The translations under genes were made by a program, and so were the position numbers. Source: Arcanobacterium phocae (GTDB taxonomy: Bacteria > Actinomycetota > Actinomycetes > Actinomycetales > Actinomycetaceae). From it: a stretch of 64,000 bases of DNA. Below the pieces are notes generated by a model that had not been told where the DNA came from, ran no database searches, and saw nothing but the letters and a program-made list of their open reading frames with translations. Below, piece after piece: positions 1 through 7,980 of the stretch (positions are counted from its first letter, which is position 1; each line of letters opens with the position of its first letter). The stretch spans positions 1,860,001 to 1,924,000 of the forward strand of contig NZ_LT629804.1 of NCBI RefSeq assembly GCF_900105865.1, given 5' to 3'.

Positions 1-2969
1 TCAGCTTCCAGCTCGTCATCCAAGACAGTATCGAGAACAACGAACGCTCCGGAAGCCAAGACCATCGCGACTGAGCCTTCTTCGGCACTGACCGATGTGG
101 TCATTTCGTATTGCTCTGGAGTTAGCTCAACTGGCGGCTCAATCAGCATCCGAACGCCCGTTTCGGTGCGCTCCCACTGACCGGTCTTAGCAGCCTTGAA
201 CAATGCCGAAGTGAACTTACGAACCGATGGATCCAGTTCACGTGGAAGCACTGCAAGATCGGTAGATACTTCTAGTCCAGATTCAGCAGCTGACTGGATC
301 TTGACTTCCTTCACGTTGACTTCACCCTTGATAAGCTCAGCGTACGGTGCCAAATCGAGATCAGTGACCACGGTCAGTGCCCGCAACGGTTGGCGTACCC
401 GCAACTTGTGAGCCTTTCGCAAGGAATGAGCGGCCGAAACAACGTCACGCACCTCGTCCATGACGGCTACTAGATCGTCGTCGACTTCCCCAGCCTCTGG
501 ATAGTCAGTCAAATGAACAGACCGACCGCCAGTCAGGCCACGCCAAATTTCTTCGGAGACCAACGGCAGCATCGGTGCCACGACGCGCATCAGCGTTTCG
601 AGCACGGTGTAGAGAGTATCGAACGCAGCCTTGTCCTCATTCCAGAACCGGTCACGCGAGGTGCGCACATACCAGTTGGTCAGCAAGTCAAGGTAGGCAC
701 GTACAGCTTGGGTTGCTGCTGGGATGTCAAGGCCATCAAGAGACTGGCGAACGTCAGAGACCAGCATAGATGTACGAGAGAGCAGGTAGCGATCCATCAC
801 ATCAGTTGGCTCACTAGTCAACCCATGCGAAACGTAACCCTTACCGCCGTCGACCGTTCCGGCGTACAACGCATAGAAATACCAAGTATTCCACAACGGC
901 AAAATCACGTGACGCATAGCCTCACGGATACCGGCTTCGTCAACTACGAGGTTTCCGCCGCGTAGCACTGGGGAACTCATGAGCATCCAGCGCACCGCGT
1001 CCGAGCCGTAGGAGTTGAACATCTCCATCGGGTCTGGATAGTTACGGAGCGACTTGGACGCCTTTCGGCCGTCATTACCCAGCACGATACCGTGAGAGAT
1101 ACATGAGGTAAATGCCGGCTTATCGAACAATGCCGTTGCCAACGCATGCATGACGTAGAACCAGCCACGGGTTTGACCAATGTATTCGACGATGAAATCG
1201 CCTGGGTAGTGCGATTCGAACCAGTCGTGGTTGTCGAATGGATAGTGGACTTGGGCGTATGGCATCGAACCAGAATCGAACCAGACGTCGAGGATGTCAG
1301 TGACGCGACGCATGGTGGACTTTCCGGTTGGATCGTCTGGGTTTGGCCGGGTTAATTCGTCGATGAATGGGCGATGCAGGTTTGGTTCGCCGTCGCGTCC
1401 GCGAGGCAACCGACCGAAGTCACGTTCGAGTTCTTCGAACGAGCCGTAGACGTCAATACGTGGATACATTGGATCATCGGACTTCCATACTGGAATTGGT
1501 GTTCCCCAGAAACGGTTACGGGAAATCGACCAGTCGCGAGCGCCTTCGAGCCAGTGTCCGAAGATGCCGTCCTTGATATGTTCTGGCTGCCAGATGATGT
1601 CCTGGTTGAGTTCTACCATGCGGTCACGGAACTTGGTGACGGCCACGAACCAGGAGGTCACTGGCTTGTAGATCAGTGGCTTGCGGCAGCGCCAGCAGTG
1701 TGGGTAGGAGTGAACGTAGGACTTTTCCTGAACCAGCACGGCGCGCACGGATGGGTCACGACGCGCGATTGGGCCAGTTGCGTCACGCAAGTCATTAATA
1801 ATCGGCCGGTTAGCATCGAACACGTGCATGCCGGCGTAGTCGGAGACGACGTCGAAGAATTTTCCGCCAGCATCCACGGTTTCGATGACGTTCACGCCAG
1901 CTGCAGATAGAACGAACATGTCGTCTTCACCGTATGGTGCGGTGTGGACTAGGCCGGTACCGTCTTCGGTGGTGACGTAGTCTGCTAGGCAAATCTTCCA
2001 GGCGTTTGGCCCTGGCTTCTCCGAATCTCGGGTGTAGTAGTCGAAGATTGGTTCGTAACGTAGACCTTCGAGGTCGCGGCCTTTAACTTCTTTGACGATG
2101 CGTGGTTCTTCGCCGAGTTCCTTGGTGTATGCGCTCAGGCGTTCTTTTCCGATGATGACGTGTTCGCCAGCGAGATCGCCTTCAGTTGGTTCGACGACGA
2201 CGTAATCGATGTCTGGGCCAACGGTGATGGCGAGGTTGGATGGCAAGGTCCATGGTGTGGTGGTCCAAATTAGTGCAAGCTCGCCGGTTTCCATCCGCAA
2301 GCCGACGGTGACTGTCTGATCTTGGCGGTCTTGGTAGACGTCGTCGTCCATCTTCAACTCGTGGTTGGATAGCGGGGTCTGATCGTTCCAGCAGTATGGC
2401 AACACGCGGTAGCCTTCGTACACGAGGCCCTTATCGTAAAGGGACTTGAAGGACCAGATCACGGATTCCATGAAGGTTGGATCGAGGGTCTTGTAACCGC
2501 CGTCGAAATTCACCCAGCGTGCTTGACGGGTGACGTATTCTTTCCACTCCGAGGCGTACTTCATGACCGAGCCACGGCAGGCATCATTGAACTTCTCGAT
2601 ACCGATTTTTTCGATTTCGGACTTGTCTTCGATTCCGAGGATCCGCTCAGCTTCGAGTTCGGCCGGTAGACCGTGGGTGTCCCAACCGAAAACACGCTCA
2701 ACGCGGTTACCGCGCTGGGTCTGGTAGCGGGCAACAAGATCCTTGACATATCCGGTGAGCAGGTGGCCGTAGTGTGGCAGACCGTTAGCAAAAGGAGGTC
2801 CATCGTAGAAAACGAATTCGCGACCTTCACGCTGATCAATGGACGCCTGGAAGGTTTCATCTTTTTCCCAGTAGGCAAGAATATCTTCTTCGAGGTGTGG
2901 GAAATTCGGTGAAGCCACCACATCATCTGTGCGGTGGAGTGGATAACGGCTCGACGTTGGCTCGCCCAT
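1..2969 (-). CDS. ileS: Isoleucyl-tRNA synthetase, C-terminus beyond window edge
   Basis: Charges tRNA-Ile with isoleucine in the cytoplasm (class I aminoacyl-tRNA synthetase). The N-terminus carries the HIGH-type motif [11 protein letters not shown] followed by WDTHGLPAE, which is characteristic of IleS. The KMSKS-type motif appears as [12 protein letters not shown] (about 1038-1075). That eukaryote-like form is the long IleS type that often tolerates mupirocin; the tolerance is family knowledge, not shown here. About 989 codons are visible and the family usually has 1030-1100, so only the extreme C-terminus is missing. The ATG at 2967-2969 is chosen because a GAGGA Shine-Dalgarno lies 8 nt upstream (2978-2982). 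That same Shine-Dalgarno is the target of the T-box structure in the leader. Confidence 0.96.
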   Translation of the reverse strand, partial: MGEPTSSRYPLHRTDDVVASPNFPHLEEDILAYWEKDETFQASIDQREGREFVFYDGPPFANGLPHYGHLLTGYVKDLVARYQTQRGNRVERVFGWDTHGLPAELEAERILGIEDKSEIEKIGIEKFNDACRGSVMKYASEWKEYVTRQARWVNFDGGYKTLDPTFMESVIWSFKSLYDKGLVYEGYRVLPYCWNDQTPLSNHELKMDDDVYQDRQDQTVTVGLRMETGELALIWTTTPWTLPSNLAITVGPDIDYVVVEPTEGDLAGEHVIIGKERLSAYTKELGEEPRIVKEVKGRDLEGLRYEPIFDYYTRDSEKPGPNAWKICLADYVTTEDGTGLVHTAPYGEDDMFVLSAAGVNVIETVDAGGKFFDVVSDYAGMHVFDANRPIINDLRDATGPIARRDPSVRAVLVQEKSYVHSYPHCWRCRKPLIYKPVTSWFVAVTKFRDRMVELNQDIIWQPEHIKDGIFGHWLEGARDWSISRNRFWGTPIPVWKSDDPMYPRIDVYGSFEELERDFGRLPRGRDGEPNLHRPFIDELTRPNPDDPTGKSTMRRVTDILDVWFDSGSMPYAQVHYPFDNHDWFESHYPGDFIVEYIGQTRGWFYVMHALATALFDKPAFTSCISHGIVLGNDGRKASKSLRNYPDPMEMFNSYGSDAVRWMLMSSPVLRGGNLVVDEAGIREAMRHVILPLWNTWYFYALYAGTVDGGKGYVSHGLTSEPTDVMDRYLLSRTSMLVSDVRQSLDGLDIPAATQAVRAYLDLLTNWYVRTSRDRFWNEDKAAFDTLYTVLETLMRVVAPMLPLVSEEIWRGLTGGRSVHLTDYPEAGEVDDDLVAVMDEVRDVVSAAHSLRKAHKLRVRQPLRALTVVTDLDLAPYAELIKGEVNVKEVKIQSAAESGLEVSTDLAVLPRELDPSVRKFTSALFKAAKTGQWERTETGVRMLIEPPVELTPEQYEMTTSVSAEEGSVAMVLASGAFVVLDTVLDDELEA

Positions 2970-3204
2970 GTAGGAACTCCTCATAGTGTTCGGTCAGGCG
3001 AGGACGCATAGCCACGTTGGGGCGTTTGCGCGGTACCACCTCGCTTGCCAAACCTTGTTTTCGCCAATCGAAACAGGTTCGACGGCGGAGCCTAGGCATG
3101 GCCACTCGTTAGGGGCGATGACGGACCCATCCGTTCGGTTCTAATAGGCATCGTTGCCGAAGCCGTTCTTCCGAATGCTCCCCGGTGATTGCCGGATCAT
3201 TGCA
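2970..3204 (-). promoter_or_regulatory. Translational T-box riboswitch in the ileS leader
   Basis: The T-box core GGTGGTACCGCG lies within 3028-3044 on the minus strand. Near the 5' end, two CCGG arms (3192-3195 and 3182-3185) close a six-base loop, CAATCA, which contains the Ile codon ATC (3187-3189). This is the ultrashort Stem I layout known from actinobacterial ileS T-boxes. The switch can be read directly: segment 2998-3003 (CCTCGC) can pair with the T-box side GCGAGG (3039-3044), and the overlapping bases TCCTC (3000-3004) can instead pair with the Shine-Dalgarno GAGGA (2978-2982). Uncharged tRNA-Ile would therefore free the ribosome-binding site. No terminator is seen, so control should be at translation. 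Confidence 0.9.
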
Positions 3205-3416
3205 TCTACCTAGTTTAATCAATGATCTCGGGCATTTCTACAGAACGATACGTGAAATACCTTGCGTGAGATACACCATGTTTTTCTGTCGTGCGACACA
3301 ACACCTCCATTATGTCGCATAACCATGCTCATGAGATCAGGATTCCCTTACCAAGCATTAACTACCTGTCTCTAACCTCCCGAAGAGCTTTAGTCAGCAT
3401 ACCTAGAGTTCAGCAC

Positions 3417-3435
3417 TAAAGTCAGGCTACCCTTA
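3417..3435. promoter_or_regulatory. DtxR/IdeR-like iron box
   Basis: The 19-bp stretch TAAAGTCAGGCTACCCTTA matches 14 of 19 positions of the DtxR/IdeR consensus as I recall it (TTAGGTTAGGCTAACCTAA), including the core AGGCTA. It lies about 40 bp before the GTG start of the ABC transporter pair, a normal repressor position. The remaining upstream sequence (3221-3416) shows no gene. Iron control is inferred from the box alone. Confidence 0.6.
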
Positions 3436-3472
3436 GTGACGAGATACTGTTGTTACTACTTGGAGAAATACT

Positions 3473-5173
3473 GTGTCAAGATCCCGACGCCGAACATCCG
3501 ACCCCGCGGTGCAGGTCATATCTGCAACCGGGAAACGAGGAACTCGCTATACCGCACTTATGCGAATTTTCGTTGAGCTGTGCGTAGCTGCCGCACTTAT
3601 CGCCACGGCAAACACACTTGGCCCATACCTTGTTGGGGTACAGCCCTGGACACCATGGTTCATTATCGCGGTAGTCTTTGCGTTAGCCGCCGGAGCCTTC
3701 GGCATCCTCGAAATCACATCCGGCATCGCCCAAGCACGAGCCGAAGAAAAACGTATCCGTCATCGGATACTGTCACGGATCTTCACCGCCAAATCGTTAC
3801 CACAAGACGATTCAGATGCGTTTTCATCGGCAAAGCTCATTCAGCTGATGACCGACAATGCAGAGCGCCTGACTGATTTCCGTCAGCAATACCTCGGTTC
3901 GACTCTCGCCGCGCTATTCACCCCGGTTCTGCTAGTCATCTACATAACCATTGGCGTCGATTGGCACCTAGGCCTAGGAATGGCACTATCGATTCCAGTT
4001 GTGCCACTTCTTGTTGGCGGATTTTTACGGCTTTTCCGCGGTGTTTCCGCGCGTTCGCGCGCCGAGCGTGCCAAGCTCACCACCCAATATCTCGACGCGA
4101 TTCGCAACCTCACTGCAGTCCGACTTTTCGGAGCCGGATCGCGCCTGGAAACAACACTGCGCGCCCAAGGCGAAAAGAACCGCCGCGCAATCATGAAAAT
4201 CTTGGCCGGAAACCAGATCGTCATCATTGTGCTTGACGGCGTTTTCTCGCTTGTTTTCGTCTGCTGGTCCGTTCTCCTCATATCCTGGGGTATCGACGCC
4301 GGACGCGTCGACGTAACAGGCGCTGTCAGCGCGCTCTTCCTCCTTGTCCTATTCCTCGAACCGCTCAGCCAAGTCGCCGGATTCTTTTATATCGGCATGG
4401 GCGGAATCGCGGCACAACGCGCCATCAAGCGCTACCTGCAATCGCATCCCGAGCCCACCTCCACCCCAGCAATCGGCGAAGCTCCCACCACTGAGACACC
4501 AGTTGATAACCACCGCATCCAGGTATCAAACGTCAGCTACGATTACGGTCGCGGCGAGGTTCTGCATGGAGCCAACGTCGTCGTCGATAACGGCGAAAAA
4601 ATTGGAATCGTCGGCCCGTCCGGCGCCGGAAAATCAACGCTACTTGGTCTACTCAAAGGCTCACTGCCACTCCAAGACGGATCCATCGTCATCTCCGGTC
4701 AGGAACTGCACCACCTCACCCCCGCCAATATCCGCAAACTGGCCGCCTCCGTTTCGCAAACCACATGGCTATTTACCGGAACTATTGCCGACAACCTCCG
4801 GCTGGTACGCCAAGACGCCACCGAAGAAGACATGTGGAATGCCCTCGAACGCGCCCACGTTGCCCACGACATCCGTCGCATGCCCGACGGTTTACATACT
4901 GATGTTGGCGAACGCGGCTCACGCCTATCGGGCGGCCAAGCCCAACGAATCTCGCTGGCCCGCGCCTTCCTCTCCGGACGCGACATCCTCTTCTTAGACG
5001 AACCCACCTCACACGTGGATCCAGAATCCGAAACACACATCATTGATGCCATCGCCGATATTGGTTCCGATCTAACAGTTGTTATGGTTACCCATCGCCG
5101 TGCACTGCTTCGCATCGCCAACCAGGTTTACACCGTCACTAACGGCACTGTTTCCCAAGGAGTACGTTCATGA
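3473..5173 (+). CDS. ABC transporter, fused permease/ATPase, subunit 1
   Basis: Half of a heterodimeric type IV (exporter-fold) ABC transporter. The N-terminal half has about six membrane segments and the C-terminal half is an ATPase: Walker A GPSGAGKST (about residue 381), signature LSGGQAQR (about 485), and Walker B followed by DEPTSHVD (about 508). Its GTG start follows TGGAGA, and its stop overlaps the next start (ATGA), so the two genes are translationally coupled and probably pair. Candidate families are CydD (the DEPT-HxD end of Walker B is CydD-like) and the IrtAB/YbtPQ siderophore importers, which also have an exporter fold. No cydAB genes are nearby, and a DtxR-like iron box lies just upstream, so an iron-related role is the better guess. 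Substrate is unproven. Confidence 0.85.
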   Translation: MSRSRRRTSDPAVQVISATGKRGTRYTALMRIFVELCVAAALIATANTLGPYLVGVQPWTPWFIIAVVFALAAGAFGILEITSGIAQARAEEKRIRHRILSRIFTAKSLPQDDSDAFSSAKLIQLMTDNAERLTDFRQQYLGSTLAALFTPVLLVIYITIGVDWHLGLGMALSIPVVPLLVGGFLRLFRGVSARSRAERAKLTTQYLDAIRNLTAVRLFGAGSRLETTLRAQGEKNRRAIMKILAGNQIVIIVLDGVFSLVFVCWSVLLISWGIDAGRVDVTGAVSALFLLVLFLEPLSQVAGFFYIGMGGIAAQRAIKRYLQSHPEPTSTPAIGEAPTTETPVDNHRIQVSNVSYDYGRGEVLHGANVVVDNGEKIGIVGPSGAGKSTLLGLLKGSLPLQDGSIVISGQELHHLTPANIRKLAASVSQTTWLFTGTIADNLRLVRQDATEEDMWNALERAHVAHDIRRMPDGLHTDVGERGSRLSGGQAQRISLARAFLSGRDILFLDEPTSHVDPESETHIIDAIADIGSDLTVVMVTHRRALLRIANQVYTVTNGTVSQGVRS

Positions 5174-6858
5174 ATCGCACCGCGCCATTAACTCAACCAT
5201 CGAATCGGGAGCTACTGCGATGGCTCACTGGCATCACTCGGCCAGTTCACACCCCACTCTTGTTCTCCACGTTCTTCCGGTTCCTGAATCTGTCACTGGA
5301 CATCGTACTGTTCGCGTGGGCCGGTTGGACGGTCATGAACGCGCTTGCCGGGCAACCAATCGGGTTCCACCTCGGCGGCATTGTAATCGTGGCCGTTGTA
5401 AAGGCTCTCGACTACTACCTGGAACAGTTCCTCGGACATTTCGTGGCATTCAAGGCATTGGAGTTACTGCGCGGCTACGCCTTCTCCAAGCTCTGGCCAC
5501 AAGCCCCAATGATCACCACTCAAACCCGCTCCGGCGACTTGTTGGCATCGCTAACCCGCGACGTGGACCGGATCGAAGTGGTCTATGCGCACACATTCGC
5601 ACCCGTCGTTTCGGCGCTCGTTGTCCCACCGATTTTCTTCCTATCCTTGGGAATGAACATCTCCTGGATCGTGGTACTGCCACCAGCTATCTGCTACCTG
5701 TTAGCAATGACGCTCGTGCCGTGGCTAGGAGCACGCGAATCGTTTAGTGCAACCTCCACTCAGCTCGCACATCGCGCCGACCTCGTCTCGCACGTCACTG
5801 ATTCGGTGTTCGGCGCCGAGGAAGTTGTTGGTTATGGCCTTGAAGCTGAACGTCTCGACCAGATGAATCATCTTGCTGTCATCGTCACAGCTGACACCCG
5901 CCGTCCCGCGCTCTTCCGTGGATTGCGCCGCGGACTCAACATTTCACTATCTGCTCTTTCGGTTATCGGCATCGCGTTTGCTGGCTACGCCAGCGGGCTA
6001 GAACCAGCGCTCACCGTTGCACTCGCAGCCGGCGCGTTACGTCTATTTGAAGGCCCGAAAGGCGTGGAGGACGCTATTGGCGCACTCGACGCTTCCTTCG
6101 CCTCCGCACGACGGATCTGGACGATTGCCCACAGCGATTATGGTGTGGCCGACGGCGAACGCGATTTCCCGACGTCGTCCGATGAAGACGCAATGATCGA
6201 ATGGCGCAACGTCACCTACCGCTATCCACAAACAGCCGATGATAGTGAAGTAGCGTTAAAAGACATCAACGTGAAGGTTGCGCGTGGCTCGCACACAGTT
6301 TTCGTGGGTCATTCTGGTTCTGGAAAGACGACTGCCGCGCAATTGTTGCTGCGTTTCGACGATCCAACTGCTGGCGATATCCTCATCAACGGTGTGCCAG
6401 TACGCGATATCCGACTCGATGAGCTGCGCTCCCACGTGGTGCTCGTGACCCAAAAGAATCAAATTCTGGACACCACAATTGCGGACAACGTTCGTCTCGG
6501 CGCCCCAAACGCCACCGATGAGGAAGTCTGGGCAGCCCTAGAAATGGCAGAATTAGCTGACGAAGTGCGTGCCATGCCTGATGGATTAGAAACCCGCACC
6601 GGCCAAGATGGCACCCAGCTTTCTGGCGGGCAAGCACAGCGACTCGGTTTGGCGCGGGCATTGATTATGCATCCTGATGTGGTGGTTCTTGATGAGTTCT
6701 CCGCGAATTTGAACGTTGAGCTGGACGCTCGTATCCGCGAGCACTTAGCCCAACTGCCGGTCACCATCATAGAAGTCACCCACCGGCTTTCCCATACCGA
6801 ACAGGCTGACCAGGTCTATAGTTTTGACCGCGGCGACGTCACCACGCCGGTTCGTTAG
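5170..6858 (+). CDS. ABC transporter, fused permease/ATPase, subunit 2
   Basis: Partner of the preceding gene; the two overlap by 4 bp. It again has an N-terminal membrane domain and a C-terminal ATPase: Walker A GHSGSGKTT (about residue 380) and signature LSGGQAQRLGLARAL (about 484). After the Walker B aspartate and the catalytic glutamate, the D-loop region reads DEFSANLN in place of the common DEPTSALD. Asymmetric D-loops are common in heterodimeric exporters, so one ATP site may be weaker; that is inference. Length (562 aa) is normal for half-transporters of the CydC, IrtB or YbtQ kind. A hairpin at 6898-6961 probably ends the two-gene operon. Confidence 0.85.
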   Translation: MNRTAPLTQPSNRELLRWLTGITRPVHTPLLFSTFFRFLNLSLDIVLFAWAGWTVMNALAGQPIGFHLGGIVIVAVVKALDYYLEQFLGHFVAFKALELLRGYAFSKLWPQAPMITTQTRSGDLLASLTRDVDRIEVVYAHTFAPVVSALVVPPIFFLSLGMNISWIVVLPPAICYLLAMTLVPWLGARESFSATSTQLAHRADLVSHVTDSVFGAEEVVGYGLEAERLDQMNHLAVIVTADTRRPALFRGLRRGLNISLSALSVIGIAFAGYASGLEPALTVALAAGALRLFEGPKGVEDAIGALDASFASARRIWTIAHSDYGVADGERDFPTSSDEDAMIEWRNVTYRYPQTADDSEVALKDINVKVARGSHTVFVGHSGSGKTTAAQLLLRFDDPTAGDILINGVPVRDIRLDELRSHVVLVTQKNQILDTTIADNVRLGAPNATDEEVWAALEMAELADEVRAMPDGLETRTGQDGTQLSGGQAQRLGLARALIMHPDVVVLDEFSANLNVELDARIREHLAQLPVTIIEVTHRLSHTEQADQVYSFDRGDVTTPVR

Positions 6859-6897
6859 CGCCCGGCGCTCTAGCCAGCTGGCGTTCTTTACATGTAC

Positions 6898-6961
6898 AAA
6901 ATCTCGCCCAGCAGCACGGTAGGCCCATATAGAGCGCTATCGTCACGCTGGGCGAGATTTT
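6898..6961 (+). terminator. Long-looped terminator hairpin after the ABC pair
   Basis: AAAATCTCGCCCAGC and its exact complement GCTGGGCGAGATTTT enclose about 34 nt. The 15-bp stem ends in a short T-run on the plus strand (and by symmetry on the minus strand). It lies 40 bp beyond the second ABC gene. The long loop is unusual for an intrinsic terminator. Confidence 0.6.
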
Positions 6962-7010
6962 GCGCATGATAACCACTTTATCTTTACTTTCGCGACTGTC
7001 GGCAAAACCG

Positions 7011-7059
7011 GGCAATAGCGCAAACCTAGACGTATATCGCCGAGGTTTGCGCTATTGCC
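7011..7059. repeat. 49-bp palindromic repeat, copy 1
   Basis: Perfect 17-bp inverted repeat: GGCAATAGCGCAAACCT (7011-7027) and its complement (7043-7059), with a 15-nt loop containing CGTATAT. Related elements of the same 49-bp length lie at 19160, 49024 and 50055. This copy sits between the ABC terminator and proC. Confidence 0.9.
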
Positions 7060-7110
7060 GAGATTAGTGGACGCCTTCTGTTTACTCGAGGCACTGTTAA
7101 ACTGGATCCT

Positions 7111-7908
7111 ATGACTGTTCTTGGTTTTATCGGTGCTGGTTCGATGGCCAGCGCAATTATGCACGGCCTGGTCTCTTCCGGTACGGCCGGTGGTGACATT
7201 ATTTTTTCGCGGCGCAATGCCGACGCCGGTAACCAACTAGCTACCGATCTCCACGCCCGTTTCACTACCGATAACAGTGAGGTGGCAACAGTAAGCCACA
7301 TCCTCGTCCTAGCAGTCAAGCCATACTTGGTTGCCAGCATTCTGGATGAGATCAGCTCGCACCTTTCCCCTGACACCATCGTTGTTTCGGTGGCGGCAGG
7401 GATATCACTCACGGACCTTGCTGAGCATCTGCCGGCAAGTCAACCAATCATGCGGGCCATGCCAAATGTTAATGCGCATATCGGCCAATCCATGACTGGA
7501 CTATGCGCGAATAAGTACGTCACTGAATCAGCCGCCTGCCAAGTACGGAGGATGTTTGAAGCCATCGGACAAGTAGCAGATATTCCTGAAGAACTCTTCT
7601 CCGCATTTTCAGCAATCGCCGGCTGCTCACCAGCCTGGACATACACCTATATTGATGCGTTGGCACGTGCCGCGCTCGCCGAAGGAATGACGAAGCGCGA
7701 AGCCGTACGGTGCGCAGCTCAAGCCGTACTCGGTTCTGCCCAGATGGTTCTCGATGCGCTCGATACTTCCGTCCCGGCTGAACTAGTAGACCGAGTTACC
7801 TCACCCGGCGGCACGACTATTGCTGGATTACTTGCCATGGAAGACGCCGGATTCTCCCCTGCTGTCATCGCCGGCGTACGCGCTGCGGTCGCGCGTGATA
7901 AAGAGTAA
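7111..7908 (+). CDS. proC: Pyrroline-5-carboxylate reductase
   Basis: Catalyses the last step of proline synthesis, reducing pyrroline-5-carboxylate with NAD(P)H in the cytoplasm. The Rossmann motif GFIGAGSMASAI is at residues 5-16. The C-terminal family signature is present as VTSPGGTTIAGLLAMEDAGF (about 230-250), which forms the substrate site. At 265 aa it has the normal length. It stands alone between the palindromic repeat and valS, and a separate promoter is likely in the 50 bp upstream. Confidence 0.95.
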   Translation: MTVLGFIGAGSMASAIMHGLVSSGTAGGDIIFSRRNADAGNQLATDLHARFTTDNSEVATVSHILVLAVKPYLVASILDEISSHLSPDTIVVSVAAGISLTDLAEHLPASQPIMRAMPNVNAHIGQSMTGLCANKYVTESAACQVRRMFEAIGQVADIPEELFSAFSAIAGCSPAWTYTYIDALARAALAEGMTKREAVRCAAQAVLGSAQMVLDALDTSVPAELVDRVTSPGGTTIAGLLAMEDAGFSPAVIAGVRAAVARDKE

Positions 7909-7980
7909 AGCAAGCCAACGTGACACCTGCCACCGTGCAGACCAAGGCATGAGAATGCCAAAACGTGGAACAATAGAACC

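Noticed and set aside
4344-4997. 217-aa frame inside the first ABC gene
   Set aside because: Shadow of the ATPase domain; Ser/Pro-rich, no ribosome-binding site.
5079-5747. 222-aa frame across the ABC gene junction
   Set aside because: Shadow frame overlapping two confident genes.
3473-6858. Firm naming as cydD-cydC
   Set aside because: No cytochrome bd genes nearby and an iron box upstream; family left open.
7909-7980. T-box before valS
   Set aside because: The leader is only 72 bp and lacks the GGTGGTACCGCG core.
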